From the NCBI GenBank assembly GCA_019417145.1, contig DXVY01000004.1, forward strand, positions 9,396 through 28,325: a stretch of DNA of 18,930 nucleotides, in the 5' to 3' direction. The notes under the pieces were generated by a model. It was given only the letters and a program-made list of their open reading frames with translations, did no database searches and was not told the DNA's origin. The stretch comes from Clostridiales bacterium (GTDB lineage Bacteria; Bacillota; Clostridia; Oscillospirales; Acutalibacteraceae). A program made the translations under genes and the position numbers. Each line of letters starts with the position of its first letter. Position 1 is the stretch's first letter. Shown here in pieces: positions 6,390 through 15,144 of the stretch.

Positions 6390-8132
6390 TTATCTGCCGA
6401 ACAGCCTGCCCAGCGCCCGCAGGGGCCGGGTGATTCGCCAGCTGGTAGAGCGCTCGTAGGTGTCGGCCACCTCCTGGACCCGCTGTTCCAGCTCTTTTCT
6501 GTAGGCCTGGGTCAAAGGGGCGTCTTCCAAGGGCGGCGGGGCCGGCTTTTCTCCCGCCGGACGCTTGCGGCCAAGCTCCTGCTTATAAAGATTCCAGTTC
6601 TCCATCAGACGGTCGGACCACATCTTCAGCGCCCCCCGGCCCACCAGTTCCATACCCTCGGGAGGCTCGACCGGAACCCATTTACAGCAGTTGTCCCCAT
6701 CCTGCATATCGAAGACGAGAACGCTGGGCAGATACATCTGCACCTCGTTTTTGAGCAGCTGCCTCCTGCCGTTGACCCGCAGCTCGAAATGGAGGATCAG
6801 GAAATCCCGCAACCGTTCGCCCAGCGGCGCCAGGGCTTTGTTGTAAATATTATCCTCCTCATAGGAATCCAACAGCGCCCGAATGACGTAATGTCCCTTG
6901 AGCGCCCCGTAGCAGCCCGTGCAAATCTCCTCCTCGTCCTTAAAGCCGAAAAACACCCGGTCGAGCCGCAGCCTTTTCAGCCCCAGCCCCGCCCGCATCT
7001 CGGGATCCAACACCATGCCGCCCTCCCGGTACAGGATGCGCAGGGCGTAGTATTCCTCGGCGTACGCCGTCCGGCCCTCCGCCAGCGCCCGCCGAACGCT
7101 CTCGGGCAGACTCTCCCGCGGAAAATATCCTTCATCGGCCTGGATCAGCCGGGCCTTGGGAAAATGCTGACGCAGGGCGTCTGCATATTCCCTTGGGACC
7201 GGCCGGCCCATATGGACGCAGATAAAGATCTCCGGGATAACGTCCTTTTTAATAAAATCCAGCAACCGGCGGATCTTCCCATCCTTTTCAATATAGGGAT
7301 TGAGCAGGAAATCCTTCTCGTATTCCTTGAGCAGCTCGATAAAGTCGGCCTGGAAGAGGGTCCTGGACTGGGTCATATTCCAGTAGAATTGTTTGGCCGC
7401 GTTGTAGACCGCCTCTTGCCGATAGGCCGGATCGCTCCGCTCAAGGAAGTTCCGAAAGGCCTGTACAATATCCACCATATCCCCCCGGAAGGTGGTGGAT
7501 ATGGTGTTGGCCCTGCGGTAGTAGTTGTAAAAGGGCTTTTTGACATAGCCGATATGGGGATAGCGGGTCACCAGGGCGGGGATCAGGGAAATATCCTCGA
7601 AGAGCATTTTTTCATATTGATTCTCTTCCCAGATGGACCGGCGGAAAAGCTTGTTGACGCTGTAGGTGATGTTGTTCCCGCTTACAAGATAATCGGACAG
7701 CTCGATCCGGTCGCCGGCATAGGTGGGCACCACCGTGCTACGGTTTTCCTCAACATAGATGATCCGCACGTCGCACATGACCAGGTCGAAATCCTCTTCC
7801 CTGGCCTTATTGTACATCTCCTCATAGGCCTCGGGCTCCACCGTATCGTCGGAGTCCAGAAAGGCGATATACTCCCCTCTGGCCAACTGCGCGCCGGCGT
7901 TCCGGGCCAGGCCCAGGCCCTCGTTTTCCTTGTGTATAACCCGGACAAGGTCGGGGTATTGGGCGGCGTAGCGGTCGCATATGGCGGGCGAGGCGTCGGT
8001 GCTGCCGTCGTCCACGAGGATGATCTCCTTTTCCGCCAGGGTCTGGTTCAGCGCGGCGTCCACGGCCCGCTCCAGGTAATCCTCCACCTGATACACCGGT
8101 ATAACCACCGACACCTTGATGTTATCCTCCAT
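6390..8132 (-). CDS. Two-domain glycosyltransferase: GT2 plus GT32-like C-terminal domain
   Basis: The 580-residue protein begins with a GT-A family 2 domain: VSVVIPVY (8-15), DDGSTD (41-46), DSDD (93-96, metal DxD) and the FED acid/base region (178-180). From about 298 a second domain starts at VIPEIFICVHMG and contains YALRILYREGGMVLDPEM (362-379). This resembles GT32 capsular transferases, whose motif is usually YGGIYLDxD; here DPE replaces D-x-D, so activity is doubtful. The tail ends in STSWRITRPLR (562-572), a motif often seen at the end of polysaccharide-cluster proteins. ATG 8132 is chosen because the GT2 fold starts there and a GGGAGG site precedes it. It overlaps the previous gene by 11 nt, and the in-frame extension to 8285 would lie wholly inside that gene. 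It probably adds sugars to the polymer in the cytoplasm. Confidence 0.85.
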   Translation of the reverse strand: MEDNIKVSVVIPVYQVEDYLERAVDAALNQTLAEKEIILVDDGSTDASPAICDRYAAQYPDLVRVIHKENEGLGLARNAGAQLARGEYIAFLDSDDTVEPEAYEEMYNKAREEDFDLVMCDVRIIYVEENRSTVVPTYAGDRIELSDYLVSGNNITYSVNKLFRRSIWEENQYEKMLFEDISLIPALVTRYPHIGYVKKPFYNYYRRANTISTTFRGDMVDIVQAFRNFLERSDPAYRQEAVYNAAKQFYWNMTQSRTLFQADFIELLKEYEKDFLLNPYIEKDGKIRRLLDFIKKDVIPEIFICVHMGRPVPREYADALRQHFPKARLIQADEGYFPRESLPESVRRALAEGRTAYAEEYYALRILYREGGMVLDPEMRAGLGLKRLRLDRVFFGFKDEEEICTGCYGALKGHYVIRALLDSYEEDNIYNKALAPLGERLRDFLILHFELRVNGRRQLLKNEVQMYLPSVLVFDMQDGDNCCKWVPVEPPEGMELVGRGALKMWSDRLMENWNLYKQELGRKRPAGEKPAPPPLEDAPLTQAYRKELEQRVQEVADTYERSTSWRITRPLRALGRLFGR

Positions 8133-9216
8133 GACGTCCTCCCAGGTATTCCAGTGTGCGCCGCAGCTCGAAAACCGTCCGGGGCACATAGTAGTTTTCC
8201 CCCGCAAACCGCGCTTGGAAGGCGCGCAGGTATTTTCGCAGCACCGCGTCCTCCTTCCAAAGCACCTTTCCGTCGAACAGCTCATAGAGCATAACGACGG
8301 GCGGATCCAGACCGAACACCAGCCGCCCGGTGAGGGCCGCGTTGGAGCAGACGGTTAGGACGGTCTGCCGCTCCGGCTCCTGGTTGAGCAGCCGCAGCTC
8401 CCAGGGCGCGGCGTCGGAATACCGCCGGCTCAGCCCCAGCTTGAGGGGCAGGTTTTCCGGGTTCCTGGGATGGGGCTTAACCATAAAACGCCCGCTCCCC
8501 ACCGTCCGCCGACATTCCTCCATAAGCTCCAGATCATTGCACCGGATGCCCTCGGCGCGAAAGGACTGCTCCAAGAAGATGAAATCCGGCTCTTCCTGCG
8601 GCGCTCGGTAGTCAAAAATATAATTGAGCAGCTCTTTGAGCGCCCCGTCCTCCCGGTTGATTTTGGGCAGGCGGCGGTTGACCAGGCCGTCCCCCCGCAT
8701 GGCCAGCCGCGGCTCATACAGCAGGACCTGCTCCACCTTGTCCCCGATCTTCCGGGCCTCCGTATGGCGGTTGACGGCCGCCCGGTCCTCCCGCAGATAA
8801 TCGATAACATAGGAGGAAAAGCCGTCCTCGAACCAGATAAACCGGCAGGGACGATGGTAAAACCAGCAGGCCAGCATGCGGGTAAAGATATCAAAATTTG
8901 CAAAAAAGACCTGGTCGTAATCACCCAGCTCGTCGTCCAGCGCAAATCGGAAAACCTGGTCCAGATGACCGAAGCCCTCGTCGGTCTCCTCCTTTCCACC
9001 GCCGTACTGTTGGTTGATCCAGGCCGTCCGTCCCCCGATCACCCGATCAAAGGTCCCGGACGCCCGAAGGCGGGGCAGGCAGTCGGGCAGCCCGGGCGTG
9101 ACGTCGGTGAGCAGCAGCTCCACCGCCCGGTCGGCCAGGACGCTCCGCCGCATATGCACCGCCGTTAAAAGCTGGTAGACCGAATTGGCCACCACCAGCG
9201 CCCCCTTATCCGGCAT
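8122..9216 (-). CDS. Sialyltransferase-like (GT52/GT38-type) glycosyltransferase, probable CMP-ulosonate user
   Basis: The 364-residue protein lacks GT2 or GT4 motifs but carries the two short motifs described for bacterial sialyltransferase families GT38, GT52 and GT80: E-D-G at 130-132 (in FIWFEDGFSSY) and H-P at 249-250 (in MVKPHPRN). A Ser-containing loop TVCSNAALTG (288-297) sits where those families place a conserved serine. The N-terminus ALVVANSVYQLLTAV (6-20) resembles the GT52 first strand and helix. Start ATG 9216 follows AAGGAGG (9224-9230), and it overlaps the preceding gene by 11 nt. With a CMP-sugar synthetase two genes downstream, a CMP-activated acid sugar is the natural donor. 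A more distant GT-B protein (KpsC/KpsS-like Kdo transferase or polymer phosphotransferase) cannot be excluded. Confidence 0.65.
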   Translation of the reverse strand: MPDKGALVVANSVYQLLTAVHMRRSVLADRAVELLLTDVTPGLPDCLPRLRASGTFDRVIGGRTAWINQQYGGGKEETDEGFGHLDQVFRFALDDELGDYDQVFFANFDIFTRMLACWFYHRPCRFIWFEDGFSSYVIDYLREDRAAVNRHTEARKIGDKVEQVLLYEPRLAMRGDGLVNRRLPKINREDGALKELLNYIFDYRAPQEEPDFIFLEQSFRAEGIRCNDLELMEECRRTVGSGRFMVKPHPRNPENLPLKLGLSRRYSDAAPWELRLLNQEPERQTVLTVCSNAALTGRLVFGLDPPVVMLYELFDGKVLWKEDAVLRKYLRAFQARFAGENYYVPRTVFELRRTLEYLGGRHGG

Positions 9217-10180
9217 GCCCGTCCCTCCTTATCCTATGAATCATAAAATGCTCCTCCAGATTTTCGCATCCGGTGGAATCCAATGTATAGATACTGGCCG
9301 GCCGCCTCCCGGCGAAGGCATAGGGGAGCAGCTCGGCCGGAAAGATCTCCCGTATCTGCCGGGCGCCGGGGAATATTTCCCCATAATCCAGGGCATCGTC
9401 CGGGTGCCTTTTGATCAGCAGTCGGATATTTCGCAGCGGTCCCCGCGCCAGCTCCCCGTATAAATCCCGCTGGGCCTCCTCCCCCATCACACCCAGATTG
9501 GAAAAGCTTTGGGTCAGCAGGATGCCCTCGGCCCGGGTCCGCAGTCTGTGGCGGATAAATAAGCGGACCATCCCACGGCGTCTGCGGGGCTGTAGCCCGG
9601 CCAGGGCCCTTTCCACCGAGAAATCCTGATATCGGCCGTTCGAGACGTCCACGGTCTGGGCCTTTTTCAGACAGATCACCTGCCGGACCAGGGGATGGCG
9701 CCCGTCAAACAGCCCGTGTCTTCGGGCGATGTCCGCATGCACGGGGAACCGGGTGCTGAGGTTGGCATAGAGCTCTCCGGCGCGGCTGAGCATGCCGGCC
9801 GCGTCCTCGAAGAAGGTAAAGGGAATTTCCTCCTGCAGGAGCAGCAGGGTAAAATAGAAGTGCGCCCCCGCCACGTAGACCCGGGTAAACCCATGGATAT
9901 CATAGGGAAGCAGCCGCCGGTACTGTCGGCTCACATCCCGCCGGATCTGCGTTTCGTCGGTGTGGGGGATCTGTAGGTAGGGGAAGAGATACACCCTGTC
10001 AAAAAAGCCCCGGGTGCGCAGCCTCTCATACCAGGGGTACTTGGCGATGATGAAATCCGGCAGGAGGAGGACGGCCATGTCCTTGTCATGGTAACGCATG
10101 CGGTGAAGCATGACCTCCAGAAGCTGGTAGGAGCTGACGGCGTGGTACAGCACCATGGGCCTATCCGATGTGCGCATCAT
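9206..10180 (-). CDS. Second sialyltransferase-like glycosyltransferase (distant paralogue of the next gene)
   Basis: The 324-residue product has the same architecture as the following gene's product. An opening strand and helix VLYHAVSSYQLLEV (10-23) is followed by an E-D-A-A-G variant (125-129, in FTFFEDAAG), K-R-H-P (257-260, in LLIKRHPDD) and a serine loop TLDSTGC (299-305). The acidic motif has two extra residues before the glycine compared with canonical E-D-G. Start: ATG 10180, with GGAGG at 10190-10194 and 9 nt spacing. ATG 10177 and ATG 10156 are alternatives, but the latter has a poorer site. It overlaps the upstream gene by 20 nt. Likely role: a glycosyltransferase for a CMP-linked acid sugar, perhaps making a different linkage from its neighbour. 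This is inferred from motifs and context; overall similarity between the pair is low by eye. Confidence 0.55.
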   Translation of the reverse strand: MMRTSDRPMVLYHAVSSYQLLEVMLHRMRYHDKDMAVLLLPDFIIAKYPWYERLRTRGFFDRVYLFPYLQIPHTDETQIRRDVSRQYRRLLPYDIHGFTRVYVAGAHFYFTLLLLQEEIPFTFFEDAAGMLSRAGELYANLSTRFPVHADIARRHGLFDGRHPLVRQVICLKKAQTVDVSNGRYQDFSVERALAGLQPRRRRGMVRLFIRHRLRTRAEGILLTQSFSNLGVMGEEAQRDLYGELARGPLRNIRLLIKRHPDDALDYGEIFPGARQIREIFPAELLPYAFAGRRPASIYTLDSTGCENLEEHFMIHRIRRDGHAG

Positions 10181-12170
10181 CCAGCAGCGCCTCCAATCCT
10201 TTTCTAAACCTTTTGTTTTTTTTGCTGCATACCGAGATCATAGGCGCGTAGGCGTCCCGGCCGCTGACCGGCAGCCGAACTCCCATGCGCGCCTCCGCCC
10301 GCAAGAACAGCTCCACAAAATCCAACAGTCCTCTGTGTATCTCCCGGATGCTGGCGGCGTGGGACGGCGGCTCCCCAAACCGGCAGACATATCCGCTTTC
10401 CCCGTCCGGATAAAAGCCGCGCAGGCTTCCCTCGTCCGCGCCCAGGAGCAGCTCCCAGTACAGGTTGTGGCCCCGGGCGGCGTCGTGGAACTTCCACAGG
10501 TCCCGATTTTCTCCTTGGGAAAAAAGGTAGCTGACCAGCCGGCCGTCCAGAAAGAAGGGTTCCCCGGCGTCGGCCTCCGGATTATCGCAGGCGTTGGTGC
10601 CCGCCAGGATGCCGATGACGGGGCAGTCCATGCCCCAAAGCTGGTTCACGGCGTAGTCCAGCATGACGGCGCCACTGCCCGCCCAGCCGACGTCCACCGC
10701 CGCCGCCCGCCTACAACCGGACAGGAGCCGGCGGTAATAGTTGCCGGCGGCCGTGACCTGGGACCGATAGAGGCGCAGCACCTCCTCCCAGCGGTCCAAT
10801 AGATAGCTTTTTACATCCTCCGCGTTTTTATACGTCAGCGGCGTACGATCATCCACGCCAAGCGTCCGGCAAAGGTCGGGCAGCAGCCGGATAAGCTCCA
10901 TGCTCTCCAGTATCTGCCGCAGGGTAAACCGGCCGTCCGCCTTGTGCTCGATGAAACGGCGGAAGTATTCCCGCTTAAAATAGGAGGCGGTCAGCTTAAC
11001 GGCCGCCATCCGGGACCAGTAGGCGTACACCGTCCGCTCCCGGTCCTCCGGGTACATCCGCCGGTAGGCCTCCAGCAGGGCCGCCCCGTCCCTGGACAAA
11101 AACAGCAGCCTATCCACCCCCCGCTCCTGGGCTATTCGGTGGATAAATCGGCAGTAGCCGACGGCAAACAGCCCGCCGTACACAAATCCGTATTCATATT
11201 CTTTGGAATAGACGTTCAGCCCGCTGTACAGATGGGCGTTTACCAGTCCGCGGTAGACGCTTCCCGTGACGGCCGACAGGTCCTCCGCCCGGAATCGGCT
11301 GCCGGACAGGTTGATATTGGGATAAAAGAAGGGCCGAAATCCATTGGCCGCCGCCTGCTCCCTGTCGGACCGGGGATTGTCCCCCACATGGGCAAAGGAC
11401 AGCCCCCTACCCAGCCGCTCCCGGATGATACGGTAGAGTCGGCCGTCTCCCTTGGACGCGCCGTAATCACAGGACACAAAACAGCCGTCCAGCTCCCCGT
11501 AGCCGCAGTCCTCCAGCAGCTTTCGTATATACGCCTCCCCCAGATACATGTCCGAGACCGCCAGAAGCCTTTTCCCCCTCCGACGCAGCTCGGCGACCAC
11601 CTCCAGCATGTACGGATTGGCAAAGCAGCAGCGCCGCTCCTCCTCCCATTCGGCCTCCATCCCGGTCTGCCGCGGAATACCGGCGCAGACCTCCAGCTCG
11701 GCCCAGATCTCGGCCAGGGTCACCTCCCCCGTGCCCGCCTCCCGGCGCTTTTTCTCCCTGGCCCGCGCCTCGGCCCGTACGCGGATGCTCTTAAAGTCGG
11801 GATATCCCAGGCGCCGCCCGATAAGATAAAACAGATCGGCTGGCTGGGAAAAGGGGCGAAAGAGCAGGGTGTCGAACACATCGAAGGAGACGACGTCAAA
11901 GGCCGCCAGCCGGCTGGCGAATATTTCGGGGCTTTCCCGCCCGGCCAGGGCGGACTCGCTCCCCCCACGGCAGAGAACCTTCTCCTCGTAGTAGGGGAAC
12001 CGGAGGGGGCGGGCCAGCCGCCGGTCCAAAAAAATATAGTACCGGACATGCAGCCAGAGCAACAATAGTAGCCGGTACAGTCGCCCCCTTCCCTCCTCTC
12101 TCGCCTTACAATATCTGTCCCGGATGCCCGGCGTACGATGCACCAGGAAGCCGTACAGCCTATCCTTCAT
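10161..12170 (-). CDS. Large HAD-domain protein of polysaccharide clusters (COG5610-like)
   Basis: The 669-residue protein has three regions. Residues 1-90 are basic with a hydrophobic stretch (33-48) but no clear signal peptide. Residues 91 to about 290 are a complete HAD domain: FDVFDT (96-101), VSDMYL (205-210, motif II Ser), K240 and GDNPRSD (263-269). Residues about 325-600 form a second domain with YGGLFAVGYCRFI (331-343), LLFLSRDG (355-362) and VDVGWAGSG (492-500). It resembles the HAD proteins of COG5610 found in surface-polysaccharide loci, whose biochemical role I do not know; sugar- or glycerol-phosphate chemistry or polymer modification are guesses. ATG 12170 follows AAGGA (12181-12185) and begins 3 nt after the ATPase stop. 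The second domain recurs in the standalone protein at 13752-15131. Confidence 0.7.
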   Translation of the reverse strand: MKDRLYGFLVHRTPGIRDRYCKAREEGRGRLYRLLLLLWLHVRYYIFLDRRLARPLRFPYYEEKVLCRGGSESALAGRESPEIFASRLAAFDVVSFDVFDTLLFRPFSQPADLFYLIGRRLGYPDFKSIRVRAEARAREKKRREAGTGEVTLAEIWAELEVCAGIPRQTGMEAEWEEERRCCFANPYMLEVVAELRRRGKRLLAVSDMYLGEAYIRKLLEDCGYGELDGCFVSCDYGASKGDGRLYRIIRERLGRGLSFAHVGDNPRSDREQAAANGFRPFFYPNINLSGSRFRAEDLSAVTGSVYRGLVNAHLYSGLNVYSKEYEYGFVYGGLFAVGYCRFIHRIAQERGVDRLLFLSRDGAALLEAYRRMYPEDRERTVYAYWSRMAAVKLTASYFKREYFRRFIEHKADGRFTLRQILESMELIRLLPDLCRTLGVDDRTPLTYKNAEDVKSYLLDRWEEVLRLYRSQVTAAGNYYRRLLSGCRRAAAVDVGWAGSGAVMLDYAVNQLWGMDCPVIGILAGTNACDNPEADAGEPFFLDGRLVSYLFSQGENRDLWKFHDAARGHNLYWELLLGADEGSLRGFYPDGESGYVCRFGEPPSHAASIREIHRGLLDFVELFLRAEARMGVRLPVSGRDAYAPMISVCSKKNKRFRKGLEALLDDAHIG

Positions 12171-12173
12171 TTC

Positions 12174-12971
12174 TTACACATCCTTCAGCCTTTCGTAGGC
12201 GTCGCAGACCTCTCCCGGATCTCCCTGTGCTCGCAGCCTGCCCTTTTCGATCCAGATGGCCTTGGTACAGTTGCTCCGGATGACCGACGTGGAATGGGAA
12301 ACGATCAGCACGGTGGATCCGCCGTGGATCATCTCCCGGATGCGCGCCTCGCTTTTTTTGCGGAAGAACATGTCTCCTACGCTGAGCACCTCGTCCAGGA
12401 TGAGGATCTCGGGCGCGTCCTGTGCGGTGGCGATGGCAAATCCCAGGCGGGAAACCATGCCCGAAGAGTAGTTGCGCACCTTTTCCTCCATAAATCCCTC
12501 CAGCTCGGCGAAACGGACGATCCGGTTGTATTTCCGGTCGATAAAGCTTTTGGGATAACCGATAATGGCCCCGTTCAGGTATACGTTTTCCCGTCCGGTA
12601 AGCTCCGGATCAAAGCCGGCGCCCAGGCTGAGCAGCTGCACCTTCCGCCGGTCCACCATGACCCGTCCGCTGGTGGGGACCAGGACGCCGGCAATAATCT
12701 TGAGCATGGTGCTCTTACCCGACCCGTTGGTGCCGACGATACCCACCACCTCGCCCCTTTTAATGGTAAAGCTCACATCATCCAGGGCCTTAAAGGTTTC
12801 ATACTGGTGCTGCCTTCGCAGGACGCGGATCAGCAGCTCCTTTAGGCTGGTGGCCTCGTCCTTGGCCCGCCGAAAGCGCATGGTCACGTTTTGCACCACA
12901 ATCTCGGCGCCGTCCGCCCGCATGCGTTGCCGTTCCAGGGCCGCTCTGAATCTTTCTGCCGACATTGCCAT
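12174..12971 (-). CDS. ABC transporter ATP-binding protein, polysaccharide exporter (TagH/Wzt type)
   Basis: This is the cytoplasmic ATPase that powers export of a lipid-linked polysaccharide through the neighbouring permease. In 265 residues it has Walker A GTNGSGKST (80-88), the Q-loop region QLLSLGAGF (112-120) followed by LTGRENVYLNG (124-134) typical of TagH/Wzt proteins, signature YSSGM (168-172), Walker B ILILDE (189-194), LSVGD (196-200) and the switch His226. It ends shortly after the nucleotide-binding domain and so lacks the C-terminal carbohydrate-binding domain of E. coli O9a-type Wzt. ATG 12971 has AAGGAG 6 nt upstream. A 10-nt gap separates it from the permease stop. Confidence 0.95.
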   Translation of the reverse strand: MAMSAERFRAALERQRMRADGAEIVVQNVTMRFRRAKDEATSLKELLIRVLRRQHQYETFKALDDVSFTIKRGEVVGIVGTNGSGKSTMLKIIAGVLVPTSGRVMVDRRKVQLLSLGAGFDPELTGRENVYLNGAIIGYPKSFIDRKYNRIVRFAELEGFMEEKVRNYSSGMVSRLGFAIATAQDAPEILILDEVLSVGDMFFRKKSEARIREMIHGGSTVLIVSHSTSVIRSNCTKAIWIEKGRLRAQGDPGEVCDAYERLKDV

Positions 12972-12981
12972 GGCCGTCTCC

Positions 12982-13755
12982 TTATATTCTCTGCATAATG
13001 GCGTTTGTGCACTTCTTAAAGATCCTGTACCCCACGAGAAAGGCCCCCAGGCTCCACAAAAGCATCTGGACCCACTCTGTGCCGGATGGCGCGGTGCCGT
13101 ACATAACAGCCCCGCGCATACAGTGGATATAGACGTACAGGGGATTATGGAGGATGACCGTCCGGATAGGGCCTTCCAGTTGCTCCACAGGATAGAAGAT
13201 GGCCGAGCAGTACATCCAAAGGGTCAGGGCCACGGTATAGAGGTGTTTCACGTCCCCGAAGAACACATAGGCCGTGGCCAGTATATAGGAGACGCCCAGG
13301 GAAAACAGCAACAAACCCAGAATGAATGCCGGGGCCAGCAGCATAGTCCATTTGGGCCCCACCCTAAATACCGCCAGCATGACCACATAGGCGGCCAGGG
13401 AATATCCCAGATTGATCAGCGCGGTGTACACCCTGGTAAGTATGAAAATATGCATGGGGAATTTGACCTTGAGCAGCAAGGCCTTGTTATCCGCCAGGGT
13501 GGTCATGGCGGCGGTGGTGGCCCCTGTAAAGGTCTGCCATAGAATATAGCCGGTAAGGTAGTAAATGGGATAATTGTCGATAGATCGTCGGAAGAGCTGG
13601 GAAAAAATCAGGGAAAGCACCGCCATGGAAAGCAGGGGATTGAGCACGCTCCAGACCACGCCCAAATAGGAGCGGGCATATTTCCGCTTAAGTTCTCTGG
13701 AGGTGAGCTGTTTTACAACAAAAGCGTATTGCTTACGCCGCGCCGCGCCGGTCAA
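12982..13755 (-). CDS. ABC-2 type polysaccharide/teichoic acid export permease (TagG/Wzm type)
   Basis: This 257-residue permease is the membrane half of the exporter. The amphipathic N-terminus ends in RSYLGVVWSVLNPLL (28-42), the hallmark start of TagG/Wzm/RfbA permeases. Membrane segments lie at about 36-55, 63-85, 108-130, 138-162, 172-190 and 228-246, and FYPVEQL (187-193) is the usual late motif. The start codon is TTG at 13755, whose TG is shared with the TGA of the preceding gene (TTGA). A GGGGGA site (13763-13768) precedes it and no nearby ATG or GTG is available. It pairs with the adjacent ATPase. Confidence 0.93.
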   Translation of the reverse strand: MTGAARRKQYAFVVKQLTSRELKRKYARSYLGVVWSVLNPLLSMAVLSLIFSQLFRRSIDNYPIYYLTGYILWQTFTGATTAAMTTLADNKALLLKVKFPMHIFILTRVYTALINLGYSLAAYVVMLAVFRVGPKWTMLLAPAFILGLLLFSLGVSYILATAYVFFGDVKHLYTVALTLWMYCSAIFYPVEQLEGPIRTVILHNPLYVYIHCMRGAVMYGTAPSGTEWVQMLLWSLGAFLVGYRIFKKCTNAIMQRI

Positions 13756-15131
13756 AGGTCCTTCCCCCTTTTGTATTGTCTCGCCTTGCGGATATACCGC
13801 ATGTATTTGTACACCGTGTGCTGTCTCAGCCGCCGCGCCGGCCGCCTGGCGTACAGCACGGCGCTGCCTTCAAACCAGGCGCTCTCCGGAATGGATGCCC
13901 GGCCAAAGCCGCCCATGGCCAACAGCTTACGCAGCGGGCGATGGGCCGAAAAGTCACCTTCGGTCAGCCGCGCGGCAAGGGGGCGCTCCTCCCCCTCCAG
14001 CACATCGTCCGAAAAGGGCAGGCCGCCAAATGCCAGGGCCTCCCCCTTTGTGGGAAATCCCATGAACAGCGACAGCAGTTTGCATACGGTTTCCCGGTCT
14101 CTGCCGCCGGCGGGGTCGCCCGTCAGGCCCTCCTCCGCCAGCCGCCGGATGTAGACCGAAAACACATCCTGTAAGCGACGGAACAGCGTCTCCCTTTGCG
14201 GGTCCCAGGCCCCATAGCGGGGGATAAAGCGCCCGTCTCTTTTCTCATAGCCTAGCGTCATGCCGTGGGGCGCGGTGTAAACGGCCTCAAACAGACAGTT
14301 GTTAAAATAGACCTTTTCTCGTAACTGCCCCGCGGGCCCAAAGGCATACCAATGGTAATCCGTGCAACGCGCCCCTGGGGGCAGTTCGTATAGTCCCCAG
14401 TAGTAGCCTTCCAGCCCATCCCGCCGCCCCATATGGACCAGCGCCCGGTTGAGGTTGTCTTGCAGGGAGCCGGTCCAGCCGCTGTCCACCAGGGCGGCGG
14501 ACACTTTTTCGGTCAGCCCCTCCTGCAACAGGTAGCCTTTGAGCCCCGGCAGAGCGGCTCGGGAATGGGCGTCCATCCGTTCCAGGAAAAGCCCGCAGCC
14601 CTCCAGCGCCCGGCGGATCTGGGGCAGGCGGGACCATGACAAGTCCGCGTCAGGCTCCAGGGAAAGGGGGAGCCGACGCAAAACCTCCTGCTGCTCCAGG
14701 GGCGTCAAGCCTGCCCGACGCAGGATCTTGCGAAGCGTAACATGGACGCCGCCCCGGCATACCGCGTCCAGCGCCCCCCTCCTGTCCAGATGGAACAGGG
14801 GCAGCCGCAGGGAATAGCGGGACAGGCTCAGGTATCGGCAATCCACGGGCAGTCCCAGTCTCGAGCAAAGGACAAGCGCCGCCCGATACATAAAGTACCC
14901 GTCCCGCGCCAGAAAATACAGCCGCTCATGCCCCGCGTCCAAAGTCTCGGCCAGCAGCCAGCGAACAAACCCGCCCAGCGCCGGCGCCAGCGCAAACCAT
15001 GCGGCGGTTTCCGCCGGATCGGCGTCCGCTGGGGCCAGCTCTCTCGCCGTCTGATACAACAAAGGGCTCTTTCGCAACACCGCCTTGTATTGCTCCCGGC
15101 GCTTTTCGGTCTCCTCCCGCCTGTCCTCCAC
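13752..15131 (-). CDS. Polysaccharide-cluster protein of unknown activity; shares a domain with the HAD protein
   Basis: The 459-residue protein is soluble by eye. The region at about 48-240 matches the second domain of the HAD protein at 10161-12170: ALGGFVRWLL (51-60), LYFLARDGYFMYRAA (71-85), LSLSRYSLRL (101-110), a LRKIL block (133-137) and LVDSGWTGSLQ (214-224), against FLSRDG and VDVGWAGSG there. No HAD motifs are present. The C-terminus is basic (about 425-459). The start is GTG 15131, with AAGGGGG (15139-15145) 7 nt upstream and 13 nt after the previous stop. The frame stays open upstream to 15413, but that part lies inside the GT2 gene and is rejected. Two genes in one operon share this module, which suggests related reactions or a complex. 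I cannot assign a reaction. Confidence 0.6.
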   Translation of the reverse strand: MEDRREETEKRREQYKAVLRKSPLLYQTARELAPADADPAETAAWFALAPALGGFVRWLLAETLDAGHERLYFLARDGYFMYRAALVLCSRLGLPVDCRYLSLSRYSLRLPLFHLDRRGALDAVCRGGVHVTLRKILRRAGLTPLEQQEVLRRLPLSLEPDADLSWSRLPQIRRALEGCGLFLERMDAHSRAALPGLKGYLLQEGLTEKVSAALVDSGWTGSLQDNLNRALVHMGRRDGLEGYYWGLYELPPGARCTDYHWYAFGPAGQLREKVYFNNCLFEAVYTAPHGMTLGYEKRDGRFIPRYGAWDPQRETLFRRLQDVFSVYIRRLAEEGLTGDPAGGRDRETVCKLLSLFMGFPTKGEALAFGGLPFSDDVLEGEERPLAARLTEGDFSAHRPLRKLLAMGGFGRASIPESAWFEGSAVLYARRPARRLRQHTVYKYMRYIRKARQYKRGKDL

Positions 15132-15144
15132 CTGTCCGCCCCCT

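Noticed and set aside
8133..8285. N-terminal extension of the GT2/GT32-like protein
   Set aside because: It overlaps the sialyltransferase-like gene in another frame, is Cys/Arg-rich, and the GT2 fold starts at ATG 8132, which has its own ribosome site.
6369..8294. A 641-codon plus-strand open frame opposite the GT2/GT32-like gene
   Set aside because: It is antisense to a clear glycosyltransferase, has low-complexity His/Gln/Gly-rich composition typical of GC-rich shadow frames, and shows no family motif.
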